Program-made: the position numbers and the translations under genes
DNA from: Halioglobus japonicus
Lineage (GTDB): Bacteria; Pseudomonadota; Gammaproteobacteria; Pseudomonadales; Halieaceae
Assembly: GCA_902705825.1 (NCBI GenBank)
Contig: CACSIL010000023.1
Coordinates: 303,344 to 367,343 of the forward strand
Direction: 5' to 3'
Length of the DNA stretch: 64,000 nucleotides
Part shown: one piece after another, positions 25,709 to 35,161 of the stretch
Layout: each line of letters begins with the position of its first letter
Position numbering within the stretch: the stretch's first letter is position 1
The notes under the pieces: generated by a model
Database searches by the model: none
What the model was told of the DNA's origin: nothing
What the model saw: only the letters and a program-made list of their open reading frames with translations

Positions 25709-26893
25709 ATGACTGTAACCTTGGGAACCCCGTTAAGCCCCAGCGCCAAGAAAGTCCTCTTTTGTGGCGCCGGTGAACTCGGCAAGGAAGTCGCTATCGA
25801 ACTGCAGCGACTGGGCGTGGAGGTGATAGCGCTCGATCGCTACGCCAACGCTCCCGCGATGCAAGTGGCCCATCGCTCACATATAGTCGACATGCTCGAT
25901 GGCAAGGCTCTGCGTCAAGTGATCGAAGCGGAAAAGCCCGACTTGATTGTCCCCGAGATCGAAGCCATTGCGACAGATACGCTGGCTGAGCTTGAGACAG
26001 AGGGTTTCACTGTTATTCCAACGGCAAAGGCCACACAGCTCACAATGAATCGCGAGGGCATTCGACGCCTTGCTGCAGAGGAACTGGGTCTTGAGACGAG
26101 CACCTACCACTTTGCACAAAGCAGGGAGGAATACCTTAAGGCCGTTAGAGACATAGGCCTACCCTGCATTGTCAAACCCATTATGAGTTCCTCCGGTAAG
26201 GGACAGTCATTGCTACGGGATGAAAAAGAGCTCGAGCAGGCCTGGCAGTACGCGCAGGAAGGAGGGCGTGCGGGCAAGGGTAAAGTCATCGTGGAGGGTT
26301 TTGTAGATTTCGATTTTGAAATTACGCTGCTGACTGTGCGTCATCGCGATGGCACATCATTCTGCGCTCCAATCGGTCACAGGCAGGAGGCGGGGGACTA
26401 TCGGGAATCCTGGCAGCCACAGGCCATGTCCGCGAAGGCCTTGTCCAGCGCACAGCAAATGGCTGAAAAAGTCACCACCGCTCTGGGCGGCCGCGGGCTG
26501 TTTGGCGTGGAGTTTTTTATCAAGGGTGATGAGGTGATTTTCAGTGAAGTGTCTCCGCGCCCCCATGACACCGGGTTGGTGACACTGGTGTCGCAGGATC
26601 TCTCCGAGTTCGCGCTGCATGCACGTGCAATTCTCGACTTGCCCATTCCCGCGATCAAACAAATTGGCCCCAGCGCATCCAGCGTGATCCTGGTCACCGG
26701 CGAGAGTAAAGACGTACGGTTTGGCAATCTGGAAAAAGCGCTTGCCACTGTCGATACTCAACTGCGTTTGTTTGGCAAACCGGAAGTTTCCGGGTCCCGC
26801 CGCATGGGGGTTGCTCTGGCAGTCGCTGATACGATCGAGCAAGCACGCGAAAAGGCCAATGCCAGTGCCGCGGCAGTGGATGTCACGCTGTAG
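25709..26893 (+). CDS. purT: Formate-dependent phosphoribosylglycinamide formyltransferase
   Basis: 394 residues, full length for PurT, which makes formyl-GAR from GAR, formate and ATP in purine synthesis. The N-terminal part [20 protein letters not shown] is the PreATP-grasp domain; [11 protein letters not shown] is the ATP-grasp P-loop-like segment; [16 protein letters not shown] holds the Mg-binding Glu. Cytoplasmic. The stop is two bases from the end of the convergent transglutaminase gene. Confidence 0.96.
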   Translation: MTVTLGTPLSPSAKKVLFCGAGELGKEVAIELQRLGVEVIALDRYANAPAMQVAHRSHIVDMLDGKALRQVIEAEKPDLIVPEIEAIATDTLAELETEGFTVIPTAKATQLTMNREGIRRLAAEELGLETSTYHFAQSREEYLKAVRDIGLPCIVKPIMSSSGKGQSLLRDEKELEQAWQYAQEGGRAGKGKVIVEGFVDFDFEITLLTVRHRDGTSFCAPIGHRQEAGDYRESWQPQAMSAKALSSAQQMAEKVTTALGGRGLFGVEFFIKGDEVIFSEVSPRPHDTGLVTLVSQDLSEFALHARAILDLPIPAIKQIGPSASSVILVTGESKDVRFGNLEKALATVDTQLRLFGKPEVSGSRRMGVALAVADTIEQAREKANASAAAVDVTL

Positions 26894-26895
26894 CG

Positions 26896-27747
26896 CTAGA
26901 AACGGCTAACCCACACACCAACGTCCAGCGTAGATTGCGCCGCCCCCCTGAACGTACCGGAGACCGGTGGCACAGATTCTGGCAGGTGCGCCACCGCAAC
27001 CGGAAAATGATCCGCGCCCACTATATCGCCAATCGTGGGGTCGAACCCTAACCAGCCAGCGCCTGGAAGATAAATCTCGGCCCACGCATGGGTGGAGCCA
27101 ATTCCCGTCACATAAGGCGCATGCAGATAACCGCTGACAAAACGGGCAGCCAGCCCAAGGCTTTGTGCCGCCTGCATAAACAGGTAGGCAAAATCACGGC
27201 AGGAACCTGTACCGCCCTGAAGAGTCTGCTTAGCCGTTTGCACGCCTGGCTCTTCACGTACGCGATACTCACAGGTGGCGTTGATGTGCTGGGCCATGCG
27301 CTGCAGCAATGCGTAGGTCTGCACGGTTTCCGACTCCTGCCAGAAGCTGCTAACCCAGGCGCGAAGCTCTCTCCCTGCTCCGTGTTCCTCAGGCTGCAGG
27401 TATGGCGTCAGCAATACCGCATCCTCGGCCTGATAGTTGAACGGGTAGTTCAGCGCGTAGTCAGCCACGATAAAGTCCAACGGGTCTTCATTATACTGCT
27501 GAACAATGACCTCGCTCTCTATCGCCAGTTGCTGTGTCCGCGACGGTTTGAAACTGGCCACCGCCACAGAGTTGCCCTCAACATCGCGGTGCCACTTGAT
27601 CGTCGCATCGGGCCTGACTCGCAGGTTGAACGACTGAATTCTCTGTGTGTGATCTTCCCGCGGGCGCAGCAATAGCTCATGTGTACCGAGCGTCACCGGA
27701 TCGGAGAAGTTGTAATAGGTATGGTGAATAATTTTATAGCACTGCAT
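26896..27747 (-). CDS. Transglutaminase-like cysteine peptidase family protein
   Basis: 283 residues with an N-terminal bacterial transglutaminase-like domain and the core Cys-His-Asp triad visible as GGTGSCRDFAYLF, GSTHAWAEIYLPG and LGFDPTIGD. No signal peptide. It is the last gene of a three-gene minus-strand operon with an alpha-E protein and a circularly permuted ATP-grasp protein. Comparative genomics has long grouped these three as a possible peptide-synthesis or peptide-tagging system; biochemical proof is limited. Confidence 0.9.
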   Translation of the reverse strand: MQCYKIIHHTYYNFSDPVTLGTHELLLRPREDHTQRIQSFNLRVRPDATIKWHRDVEGNSVAVASFKPSRTQQLAIESEVIVQQYNEDPLDFIVADYALNYPFNYQAEDAVLLTPYLQPEEHGAGRELRAWVSSFWQESETVQTYALLQRMAQHINATCEYRVREEPGVQTAKQTLQGGTGSCRDFAYLFMQAAQSLGLAARFVSGYLHAPYVTGIGSTHAWAEIYLPGAGWLGFDPTIGDIVGADHFPVAVAHLPESVPPVSGTFRGAAQSTLDVGVWVSRF

Positions 27748-27779
27748 GGTTCATCCGCGAAGTTATCTGGGCAGCTATC

Positions 27780-28712
27780 CTAATTGCTCTCGTGAGCAAA
27801 CCAGCCCGTACCGATTGCATTATGAACATCCACCAGCTGTAACTGTAGTGTGTCTATGTAGTCGTGCAGAGCCGGGCCAGCCAACGTACTGAAGTCTGTC
27901 TCCCGCAACTGCCGACGCAGGTTTGCCGCCACTTCCAGTGCACTTTTATGCTCAGGCAGCAATTTCATGCTGTTCTCTATTTGCAGCAGAGCGTGCGTGA
28001 CCGCCCGTGGGAACACTGTACTCTGAAACAGGAAAGCCAGCACTCCCTCGCGGTCCACACTGCGACGAACGTTCTGTCGATACATTTGATAAGCGCTGAG
28101 AGATTGCAGAACGCTGATCCACAGCACATTGCGAAACGGCGATGTTTCGTCGACATTACCCATCAACCCCGCTGATGCCGCGTCGATAATTCGCGTACTC
28201 ATATCGGCGCGCTCCAGATTCCTGCCCAAGCGAACAAACTGATAGGCAGCATCCTGATTCATCGAACCGGCAAGCAATCCGGTGACCTGCTGACAGGATT
28301 GCACGATGTTATTGAGCACAGAGTGCCGCATACCTCGTGGCAAATCCTTGTTGCTGCGCCGCGCCACACTGAGATACAGGCTGTTTACCCGCTCCCAGGT
28401 CTCGCTCGGCAATATCTCACGAGTCGTCCGCATATTCTCCCGTGCGCCGGCAAGCGAGCTGATAATCGAGGAGGGATTCTCGCGCTCGCCGAAGACAAAA
28501 CTGATAATGTTCTTCTCTGTGGCAGCACCGGGCAAGCTGGCAAAAGCTTCCTCTGCTCCCAACACCTGTAGCAACAAATCCCAACTCGGCTGCACCTCTT
28601 TGGGTAGATCCAGCACGGCATTGTGTCGCACCAGTATCAGGCGTGCGGTATTTTCCGTACGCTCCATGAAACGACCCAACCAGTAAACCCGCTCTGCGAC
28701 TCTCGATAACAT
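27780..28712 (-). CDS. Alpha-E domain protein (DUF403)
   Basis: 310 residues, all-helical, starting LSRVAERVYWLGRFMERTEN, the conserved opening of the alpha-E family. The role is unknown, but it nearly always accompanies the circularly permuted ATP-grasp protein. The start overlaps the stop of that gene (TGATG), with GGAGG 7 bases upstream, so translation is coupled. 32 bases separate it from the transglutaminase gene. Confidence 0.92.
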   Translation of the reverse strand: MLSRVAERVYWLGRFMERTENTARLILVRHNAVLDLPKEVQPSWDLLLQVLGAEEAFASLPGAATEKNIISFVFGERENPSSIISSLAGARENMRTTREILPSETWERVNSLYLSVARRSNKDLPRGMRHSVLNNIVQSCQQVTGLLAGSMNQDAAYQFVRLGRNLERADMSTRIIDAASAGLMGNVDETSPFRNVLWISVLQSLSAYQMYRQNVRRSVDREGVLAFLFQSTVFPRAVTHALLQIENSMKLLPEHKSALEVAANLRRQLRETDFSTLAGPALHDYIDTLQLQLVDVHNAIGTGWFAHESN

Positions 28713-30217
28713 CAGCTGGCCTCCGTATCGACAATCCAGGTGTCTTTACTGCCACCCCCCTGCGAGGAATTCACCACCAGCGACCCTTTTCGCAGGGCTA
28801 CTCGCGTCAGCCCTCCGGGTGTCACATAGTGGTTCTTGCCCTGCAGTATAAAAGGCCTCAGATCGAGGTGCCTGGGCTCTATATTATTACCGCACAACGT
28901 GGGCGCCGTAGACAGTTTCAACGCCGGTTGTGCCATGTAGTTCCGCGGGTTTTTCTTGATCAAATCAGTAAACAGCGCCAGTTCTTTCTTGGTCGCAGCG
29001 GGCCCTATCAGCATGCCGTAGCCACCGGACTCATTGGCCGGTTTCACGACCATGGTGGCGAGGTTTTCCAGCACATGTTGGCGCTGCACTGGATCAACGC
29101 ACAAAAAGGAGGGGACATTGGGAATGATCGGGTCCTCATCCAGGTAGTACTTGATAATGTCGGGCACAAACGTATAGATCACCTTGTCGTCGGCAACGCC
29201 AGCACCGGGTGCATTGGCCAGACCCACATTGCCCTTACGCCATGCGCGGAACAATCCCGGTGTGCCCAGTGTTGATTCGGGGCGAAACACTTCCGGATCA
29301 AGGTAATCGTCGTTGATACGCCGGTATATGACATCCACGCGGGCAAGGCCGCGTATCGTTTTCATGTACACCTTGTCATCGCTGCCAACCACCAGATCGG
29401 CGCCTTCGACCAGCTCCGCGCCCATACGTTGCGCGAGGTAGGCGTGCTCGAAGTAGGCCGAGTTAAAAATACCCGGTGTCATCACCACAATTTCAGGGTG
29501 GGCGACGCGACGCGGCGACAGCGAGGTCAGCATATCGAATAACTGCGACGGGTAATCGGCAACGGGTTGGATAGAATTTCGTTCAAACAGCTGCGGCAAT
29601 ACGCGCTTGGAGATTGCACGATTCTCCAGCATGTAGGACACACCGGATGGCACGCGAAGATTATCTTCCAATACGTACACGGTGCCATCAGCATCGCGCA
29701 CCAGATCAGAGCCACAAACATGGGACCACACCCCGTGGCGCGGTTTGGCACCGACACACTCCTTCAGGAACTCTGGAGAGCTGTCGATAATTTCCCTGGG
29801 CATCACCCTGTCTTTCAGAATCCGCTGTTTATTGTAGATATCATCAATAAACAGGTTGAGTGCCGTAAGCCTCTGGATCAAGCCACGCTCCAAAACCTGC
29901 CACTCCTTCAGTGGAATAATTCGAGGAATAATGTCCATCGGCCATGAGCGGTCAATGTTCTGTCCTTCACTGTATACCGTGAAGGTGATGCCCATTTCCT
30001 GAATGGCCAGATCGGCGGCCTGCTGTCTGGAGATCAGATGTTTGATCGTCTGTTTGCGCATAAACGCAGCCAGACTGCGCGTGGCAGGACGCGCTCGTCC
30101 GGGAGCGCTGATAATTTCGTCGTAGAATTCACCCGGATCGTAGTTGGTCCAGTCGATGGTCGCGCGCGGACGGGCACGCGTGTAGGGCTTCGGGGAAGTG
30201 ATTCTGGATTGCGCCAT
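28712..30217 (-). CDS. Circularly permuted type-2 ATP-grasp protein
   Basis: 501 residues of the DUF404/DUF407 type. Motifs visible include YVLEDNLRVPSGVSYMLENR, the acidic metal-binding part, and VVKPANESGGYGMLIG, the ATP-grasp nucleotide-binding lysine and glycine loop. It is predicted to form amide bonds with ATP, perhaps peptide ligation, in the cytoplasm. It heads the operon with the alpha-E and transglutaminase genes; AGGAGG lies 10 bases before the ATG. The 60 N-terminal residues are basic and Pro-rich. Confidence 0.92.
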   Translation of the reverse strand: MAQSRITSPKPYTRARPRATIDWTNYDPGEFYDEIISAPGRARPATRSLAAFMRKQTIKHLISRQQAADLAIQEMGITFTVYSEGQNIDRSWPMDIIPRIIPLKEWQVLERGLIQRLTALNLFIDDIYNKQRILKDRVMPREIIDSSPEFLKECVGAKPRHGVWSHVCGSDLVRDADGTVYVLEDNLRVPSGVSYMLENRAISKRVLPQLFERNSIQPVADYPSQLFDMLTSLSPRRVAHPEIVVMTPGIFNSAYFEHAYLAQRMGAELVEGADLVVGSDDKVYMKTIRGLARVDVIYRRINDDYLDPEVFRPESTLGTPGLFRAWRKGNVGLANAPGAGVADDKVIYTFVPDIIKYYLDEDPIIPNVPSFLCVDPVQRQHVLENLATMVVKPANESGGYGMLIGPAATKKELALFTDLIKKNPRNYMAQPALKLSTAPTLCGNNIEPRHLDLRPFILQGKNHYVTPGGLTRVALRKGSLVVNSSQGGGSKDTWIVDTEAS

Positions 30218-30414
30218 TACTACAATTTCCTCCTGCGCCTGGCCACAGCCGTCACGCGAATGTACTCGCCCCCCGCCAGACAGGAAAGGTTACGAATAAC
30301 GCATCCTATTGCACAATGGAGGACATCACCCACTAGCAAAACTGTAAACAACTTGGCAAAACCAGCGGATCGACGGCACACGGGCGGCAGGTGGAGCCCA
30401 GCGCAGCAAATAAT

Positions 30415-31401
30415 TCAGCGCTCCACCAGCTCCACGCGACGATTCTTTTCCTTGCCCGTGTCCTGTCCGTTGGAAAAAACGGGAGACAGCGGGCCGATAC
30501 CGTGCGGCTCCAACCTGTCGGGCGCTATATCAAAACGCTCCTGCAACGCGGCAACGACCGCAGCAGCACGGTCGTTAGACAACTTACTGTTGTACGCAAA
30601 AGTGCCCACCGAATCCGTGTGGCCTACCACATAGAAGGATTTGTCCGGATTGTCCTTGAGAAACCCGGCAATCACTTCAAGTGCAGGGTCGGACTCGGGC
30701 TTGAGGGTCGCTTTATCAAATTCAAAAACAATACCATCGAGCACTACACGGCCGTACTCCTGCAGATCAGCGCCCATCGCTTCGGCATCGACCACTACCA
30801 ACCCGGTTTCAGCAGCCTCAACCTCAATAATATCGATCAGCGTCCCTACATAATCAGCTGAATGCTGCTCGACACCGATGATAACGTACACAGTGCCCGC
30901 GGCGCGCTCCTTCTTGGCCACAATGGCGCCGGCGCCACCTGACGAGGAAGTACCGGCAAAGAAGGTACCGACTTCGCCCGGTTTAGTGGTGGGATTCGCA
31001 ATGAAATAGACCTCCGTCCAACTGCGACTACCCACGTGCACACCATTGCGGGAGGGGGACACGCCCTTGCCGAGGATTTCGAAATCCTGTTCCTGCAATG
31101 CCCTGAGGTAATTGAGGTAGAACTCAGCGAACGTGCGATCAGTACCCTTGTAGCGGTAGAAAGTCCGCGTGACTCTCCCCTGTGTGTCTATCCAGTCTTT
31201 GATCGTGCGGTAACCGGCAACTTCACCCACGGGCACCCGAAAAGGCATGTAATTTTCGATTTGCTGCCAGAGGATCTCCTGCCCCGGATACCGGGTGATC
31301 AGGCCGTGCTCCTGCACTCCCTCTATATCTGCGGCCTGGACGGCACCAACAAAGCCGAGACCCGACAGTAACAACACTAGAACCCATCTCATGCGCACCA
31401 T
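30415..31401 (-). CDS. OmpA-family outer-membrane protein with N-terminal DUF4892-like domain
   Basis: About 328 residues from ATG 31401, chosen because GGAGGGAG lies 6 bases upstream. A signal peptide (VLVLLLSGLGFVGAVQA) is followed by a domain of about 180 residues (EGVQEHGLITRYPGQEILW onward) that resembles DUF4892, and then an OmpA-C domain: DGIVFEFDKATLKPESDPAL, VVGHTDSVGTFAYNSKLSN and RVELVER. The last part binds peptidoglycan. It is 200 bases downstream of the ATP-grasp gene and on the same strand, but probably a separate unit. Confidence 0.85.
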   Translation of the reverse strand: MVRMRWVLVLLLSGLGFVGAVQAADIEGVQEHGLITRYPGQEILWQQIENYMPFRVPVGEVAGYRTIKDWIDTQGRVTRTFYRYKGTDRTFAEFYLNYLRALQEQDFEILGKGVSPSRNGVHVGSRSWTEVYFIANPTTKPGEVGTFFAGTSSSGGAGAIVAKKERAAGTVYVIIGVEQHSADYVGTLIDIIEVEAAETGLVVVDAEAMGADLQEYGRVVLDGIVFEFDKATLKPESDPALEVIAGFLKDNPDKSFYVVGHTDSVGTFAYNSKLSNDRAAAVVAALQERFDIAPDRLEPHGIGPLSPVFSNGQDTGKEKNRRVELVER

Positions 31402-31671
31402 GCCAACTCCCTCCTGTTTCACACTATTCTTACCCATACTTGCCGGCTATTCAAACCTCACTCTTTGGCGCCGTGAAAAGGGTGCTTCACGCGCGACCGC
31501 TTACTGACGATACGCCACACCCAAGGCAGGCCCCATACCCTTTTCGCGTGCGCTATCCACAGTAAAACACAAAAATGAGGTACGTTTTGGTGCATGCACT
31601 GGTTACACTTGCCTGTGCTGTTGCCCGGTTATCCGGCGACGCCAACGACGCGTACCCATGAAGGAACCCCT

Positions 31672-33729
31672 ATGTACACCTTGCAACACAGACTTTCGCG
31701 CCTCACAGCGGCATTCTCATTACTGCTTTTTATTCAGGCAGACAGCGCATTCGCTAACGAGGACAGTAAACCGCTGCTGGGAGACTGGGGCGTTGAAACA
31801 CAACACATTTCTTCCTCCGTATCGCCCGGGGATGACTTTTTCACCTATGTCAACGAGGGCTGGATCAAGCAGGCAGAATTTCCAGAGGGAATGCCAAGAA
31901 TGGATTCCTTTACCGAAGTGTATCTGCGCAGCGAAAGCCAGGTTCAAAGTATTATTGAGGATTTGCTGGCCGAGGATACACAACGTAACCAGGATGGCGA
32001 TCAGTTAGCAGCGCTCTACCAGAGCTACATGGATGTATCGCGCATCGAAGCACTGGGCCTGAAACCGTTGCAAGGCGAACTGGACGCTGTAATGAACATA
32101 ACAACGCCAGCCGATATTGCCCGCGCGATGGCAAAGCCCCTGCACAGCTCCGTGATTGGCATGGGTGTGGAGCTCGATCAAAAGAATCCAGACAGCTATA
32201 TTCTGTACCTGGGGCAAAGTGGCCTCGGCCTGCCAGGCCGTGAGTATTACCTTAGCGATGAACCGCCATTTCCTGAACACCGTAAAGCCTATTCGGCCTA
32301 CATCGAAGGCGTGCTTGCACGCGCAGACATAGATCAACCAGGCAAGCGCGCCGAGCAGATACTGAAATTTGAAACAGAGATAGCACGTCGCCACTGGACG
32401 CCAGAACAGCGCCGCGATCGCCTGAAAAACTACCAACCCATGAACCGCAAGCAATTGCTGGCGTTTGCCCCGGGCTTTGATTGGCAAGCCTTTTTCGAGG
32501 CCGGCCAGGTAGCAGATCAAGACAACTTCATTGTCACCTCCGACACCGCCATTCAAGCAATTGCCGCACTGGTAGAGCAGACACCGGTGGATGTATTGCG
32601 CTCCTATCTGGCGTTCCATTTTATCGATAATCAGGCGCCGTATTTGTCCAATGATTTTCGCGATGCCAATTTCGAGTTTTTCAAGCACACCTTGTATGGA
32701 ATAGAGCAACAACGCCCACGAGATCTCAGCGCACTGGCATATGTGAGTTCGAACCTGGGTGAGGTTTTGGGCCGTCTCTATGTCGACCGCTATTTTCCCG
32801 CCGAGAACAAGGCGCTTATGGAGGAGTACATTCATTTCATTCGTGAATCGTTCCGTCAGCGTATCGAGCAATCCCCCTGGATGGACAAGGCCACCAAAAC
32901 GGAAGCTCTGGCAAAACTGGACGCTTTCATCGCGAAAATTGGCTACCCCGATCAGTGGCGGGACCTGAGTGTTATTGATATCAAGGCCGATGACCTGATT
33001 GGCAACAATCGGCGCATCTACGATTGGTATATCGCCGACTCGCTGGCCAGACTGGGCCAACCCCGACGCAAATGGGAATGGGCACTCAGCCCACAAACCG
33101 TTAATGCTTACTATTCATCATCCCGCAATGAAATTGTATTTCCCGCCGCTATTCTGCAACCGCCTTTCTTTGACCCGCAAGCAGACCCAGCCGTCAACTA
33201 TGCCGCCATCGGCGCAGTCATCGGCCACGAAATGGGCCACGGTTTTGACGACCAGGGCAGCCGTTCTGACGGCAAAGGTGTTTTGCGGGACTGGTGGACT
33301 GAGGATTCCCGCGCGCATTTTGAAACCCGCACCCAGAAACTCGTCGACCAGTACGACAGCTATGAGCCAATCGCCGGCACTAACATCAACGGTCAGCTGA
33401 CCCTGGGTGAAAATATCGGTGATCTGGGAGGCCTGACCATCGCCTACGATGCTTACCAGAATTACCTCAAAGACAAACACGATGGCGAAGCGCCGGTTAT
33501 CGACGGCGTGACCGGAGACCAGCGGTTCTTCATGGCCTGGGCCCAGGTCTGGCGTGGCATTCAGACTGAGGATTTCCTGCGCAGTAAACTGCTGACGGAC
33601 CCGCACAGCCCTGGCTCGTACCGCGTGAACGGTATCGTGCGTAACCTGGACCCGTGGTACGAGGCTTTCGAGGTCACTCCCGAGGACGATCTTTTCCTGA
33701 CACCACAGGAGCGCGTCAGGATCTGGTAA
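31672..33729 (+). CDS. M13 (neprilysin/PepO) family zinc endopeptidase
   Basis: 685 residues from ATG 31672, with AAGGAA just upstream; a frame extension to 31594 is not supported. The signal peptide is TAAFSLLLFIQADSAFA. The zinc site is HEMGH (His519, Glu520, His523) with third ligand Glu580 in GENIGDLGG, and the substrate-binding NAYYSSSRNEIVFPA is present. It cleaves peptides in the periplasm or at the surface. It is divergent from the OmpA-family gene. Confidence 0.93.
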   Translation: MYTLQHRLSRLTAAFSLLLFIQADSAFANEDSKPLLGDWGVETQHISSSVSPGDDFFTYVNEGWIKQAEFPEGMPRMDSFTEVYLRSESQVQSIIEDLLAEDTQRNQDGDQLAALYQSYMDVSRIEALGLKPLQGELDAVMNITTPADIARAMAKPLHSSVIGMGVELDQKNPDSYILYLGQSGLGLPGREYYLSDEPPFPEHRKAYSAYIEGVLARADIDQPGKRAEQILKFETEIARRHWTPEQRRDRLKNYQPMNRKQLLAFAPGFDWQAFFEAGQVADQDNFIVTSDTAIQAIAALVEQTPVDVLRSYLAFHFIDNQAPYLSNDFRDANFEFFKHTLYGIEQQRPRDLSALAYVSSNLGEVLGRLYVDRYFPAENKALMEEYIHFIRESFRQRIEQSPWMDKATKTEALAKLDAFIAKIGYPDQWRDLSVIDIKADDLIGNNRRIYDWYIADSLARLGQPRRKWEWALSPQTVNAYYSSSRNEIVFPAAILQPPFFDPQADPAVNYAAIGAVIGHEMGHGFDDQGSRSDGKGVLRDWWTEDSRAHFETRTQKLVDQYDSYEPIAGTNINGQLTLGENIGDLGGLTIAYDAYQNYLKDKHDGEAPVIDGVTGDQRFFMAWAQVWRGIQTEDFLRSKLLTDPHSPGSYRVNGIVRNLDPWYEAFEVTPEDDLFLTPQERVRIW

Positions 33730-33746
33730 CACTTAGCGGCGGATCT

Positions 33747-33983
33747 TCAGTCTAACTTTGATGCCCAAATGGCCAGTTTGTGCTTCATCGTTAGCTGGGA
33801 AATCTTATCCTGTGGCAGCGGCTGAATGACTTTGTCGTGAACCAACAGGCGGTAGATGTACTCGATTTTCTCCGTCGCTGAATCCGTTGGTTCAAATTCA
33901 ACCACCCCCCTGTCTTCGCCGTATTTCATTCCTGCTGCGATGGCCTTTTTTACCAGTTCCTTCTCATTCTTCAGTTTCTTCAT
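33747..33983 (-). CDS. Small DUF5062-like protein
   Basis: 78 residues beginning KKLKNEKELVKKAIAAGMKYGEDRG, close to what I recall of the DUF5062 family of Gammaproteobacteria. It is mostly helical, soluble and charged, without signal or metal motif. It lies 17 bases from the end of the convergent M13 gene. Function unknown. Confidence 0.65.
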   Translation of the reverse strand: MKKLKNEKELVKKAIAAGMKYGEDRGVVEFEPTDSATEKIEYIYRLLVHDKVIQPLPQDKISQLTMKHKLAIWASKLD

Positions 33984-34061
33984 ACGGACAGGCCCTATTG
34001 GCGTTTGGAGCGAACCCCATTACACAGACACCGACTAATTTGAGTACCCCGGCGGCACCGC

Positions 34062-34520
34062 CTACAGGGATACTTCATACCCTACTTCGATTGCTCCTGA
34101 ACTGAGAATTGCGGCACGCAGCCCGGTATGCGCCAGATGGGGCAACACCTTTGGGTTTACCGTGGCGGCAAGATGAGCGCAGGGTTCACAGCGCTCTATA
34201 CCCAGAAATTTCACGGGCCCAATGGAAAACTCCCGTCCTATCAGATCCTGCAACTGAACACCCCGGGTGACGATGTTCCTGCGGACATCACCGTAACCTA
34301 AAGCCTCGTGCTGTGCAGCGTTGAACGCATCTATTTCCTCGGCAGCGATAAAAGTCACTTCGCTTTTTCGATTTCCTGCCAATTGCTTTGAAAAAGTACC
34401 CTCGCCGTCATAGTACCGGTCTCCCACCACGCCCTTACCCGCCTCAAGCTGGGCAGATGGATGAAGCGTTGCCGCCGCGCCTCTTTGTGCAATGTATATT
34501 GCCATAATACGCGCTGTCAT
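34062..34520 (-). CDS. MOSC domain protein
   Basis: 152 residues with the MOSC pattern: GKGVVGDRYYDGEG near the start, RRNIVTRGVQLQDLIGREF and the Cys of ERCEPCAHL, which is the family's persulfide or molybdenum-ligand position. MOSC proteins handle sulfur or reduce N-hydroxylated compounds with the molybdenum cofactor. Its start overlaps the stop of the VOC gene (ATGA), so the two are coupled. Confidence 0.83.
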   Translation of the reverse strand: MTARIMAIYIAQRGAAATLHPSAQLEAGKGVVGDRYYDGEGTFSKQLAGNRKSEVTFIAAEEIDAFNAAQHEALGYGDVRRNIVTRGVQLQDLIGREFSIGPVKFLGIERCEPCAHLAATVNPKVLPHLAHTGLRAAILSSGAIEVGYEVSL

Positions 34521-34906
34521 AATCGCTCCTCAGGCCGCGGCGCTTGCACACCGATATCGGTCCAGACCGCCAATTCGTTGCCGCTTGGCTCCTTGAAATG
34601 AAAACGGCGACCGCCAGGAAACGGGAATATCGGTTGAACGATAACGCCGCCAGCCTGCTCGATTCTAGCCTGCAAGGATTCTATGGCATCAGAATAAAGT
34701 ACCACCAGAACAGCACCGGACTCTACAGTGGAGGACTGTTCGGATTGGTAAAAGCCGCCATCAACACCTTGATCCGAGAAAGCCGTGTAACCGGGGCCGT
34801 AGTCTTCAAATGTCCAGCCAAACACGGTAGTGAAAAAGGCCTTCGTTGCCGCAATATCCGTCGCTGGAAATTCGATATAGTTGATCTTATTGCTGCTATT
34901 CATCAC
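34517..34906 (-). CDS. VOC (glyoxalase/bleomycin resistance) family protein
   Basis: 129 residues, two beta-alpha-beta-beta-beta modules: KINYIEFPATDIAATKAFFT with the first metal-position residue, and GRRFHFKEPSGNELAVWTD at the end. The conserved closing Glu of NELAVW is the usual metal ligand. Substrate unknown. Cotranscribed with the MOSC gene. Confidence 0.83.
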   Translation of the reverse strand: MMNSSNKINYIEFPATDIAATKAFFTTVFGWTFEDYGPGYTAFSDQGVDGGFYQSEQSSTVESGAVLVVLYSDAIESLQARIEQAGGVIVQPIFPFPGGRRFHFKEPSGNELAVWTDIGVQAPRPEERL

Positions 34907-35161
34907 TCGTTCAATCCGGCAGAAAAACGTCAGACATCGTGGTAAGGCAAGCGCATTGCTTGTAACACCAGCGTGGCTTGACCGACTGAATCTTTAGCCG
35001 GGTGTACCCACTGAAACCTTATACCTGTCTCCATCCATACTAGGAGTTTCTTGCTGACTTGTCATACCCTTTCACAGCCGGACTGCACGCAAGCGACACG
35101 CTACCCACAAGTTGCAATTGATGAAATACTACCGCCTCCTCCAACACCGTGATAATGCACT

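Noticed and set aside
31475-31545. GAAAAGGGT and ACCCTTTTC as an inverted repeat between the OmpA and M13 genes
   Set aside because: Nine bases with a spacing of over 50 in a divergent region; no promoter overlap and probably chance.
32005-33096. Open frame of 363 codons on the minus strand
   Set aside because: It is antisense to the M13 peptidase gene, which has all catalytic motifs; no signal peptide, motif or ribosome-binding site was found.
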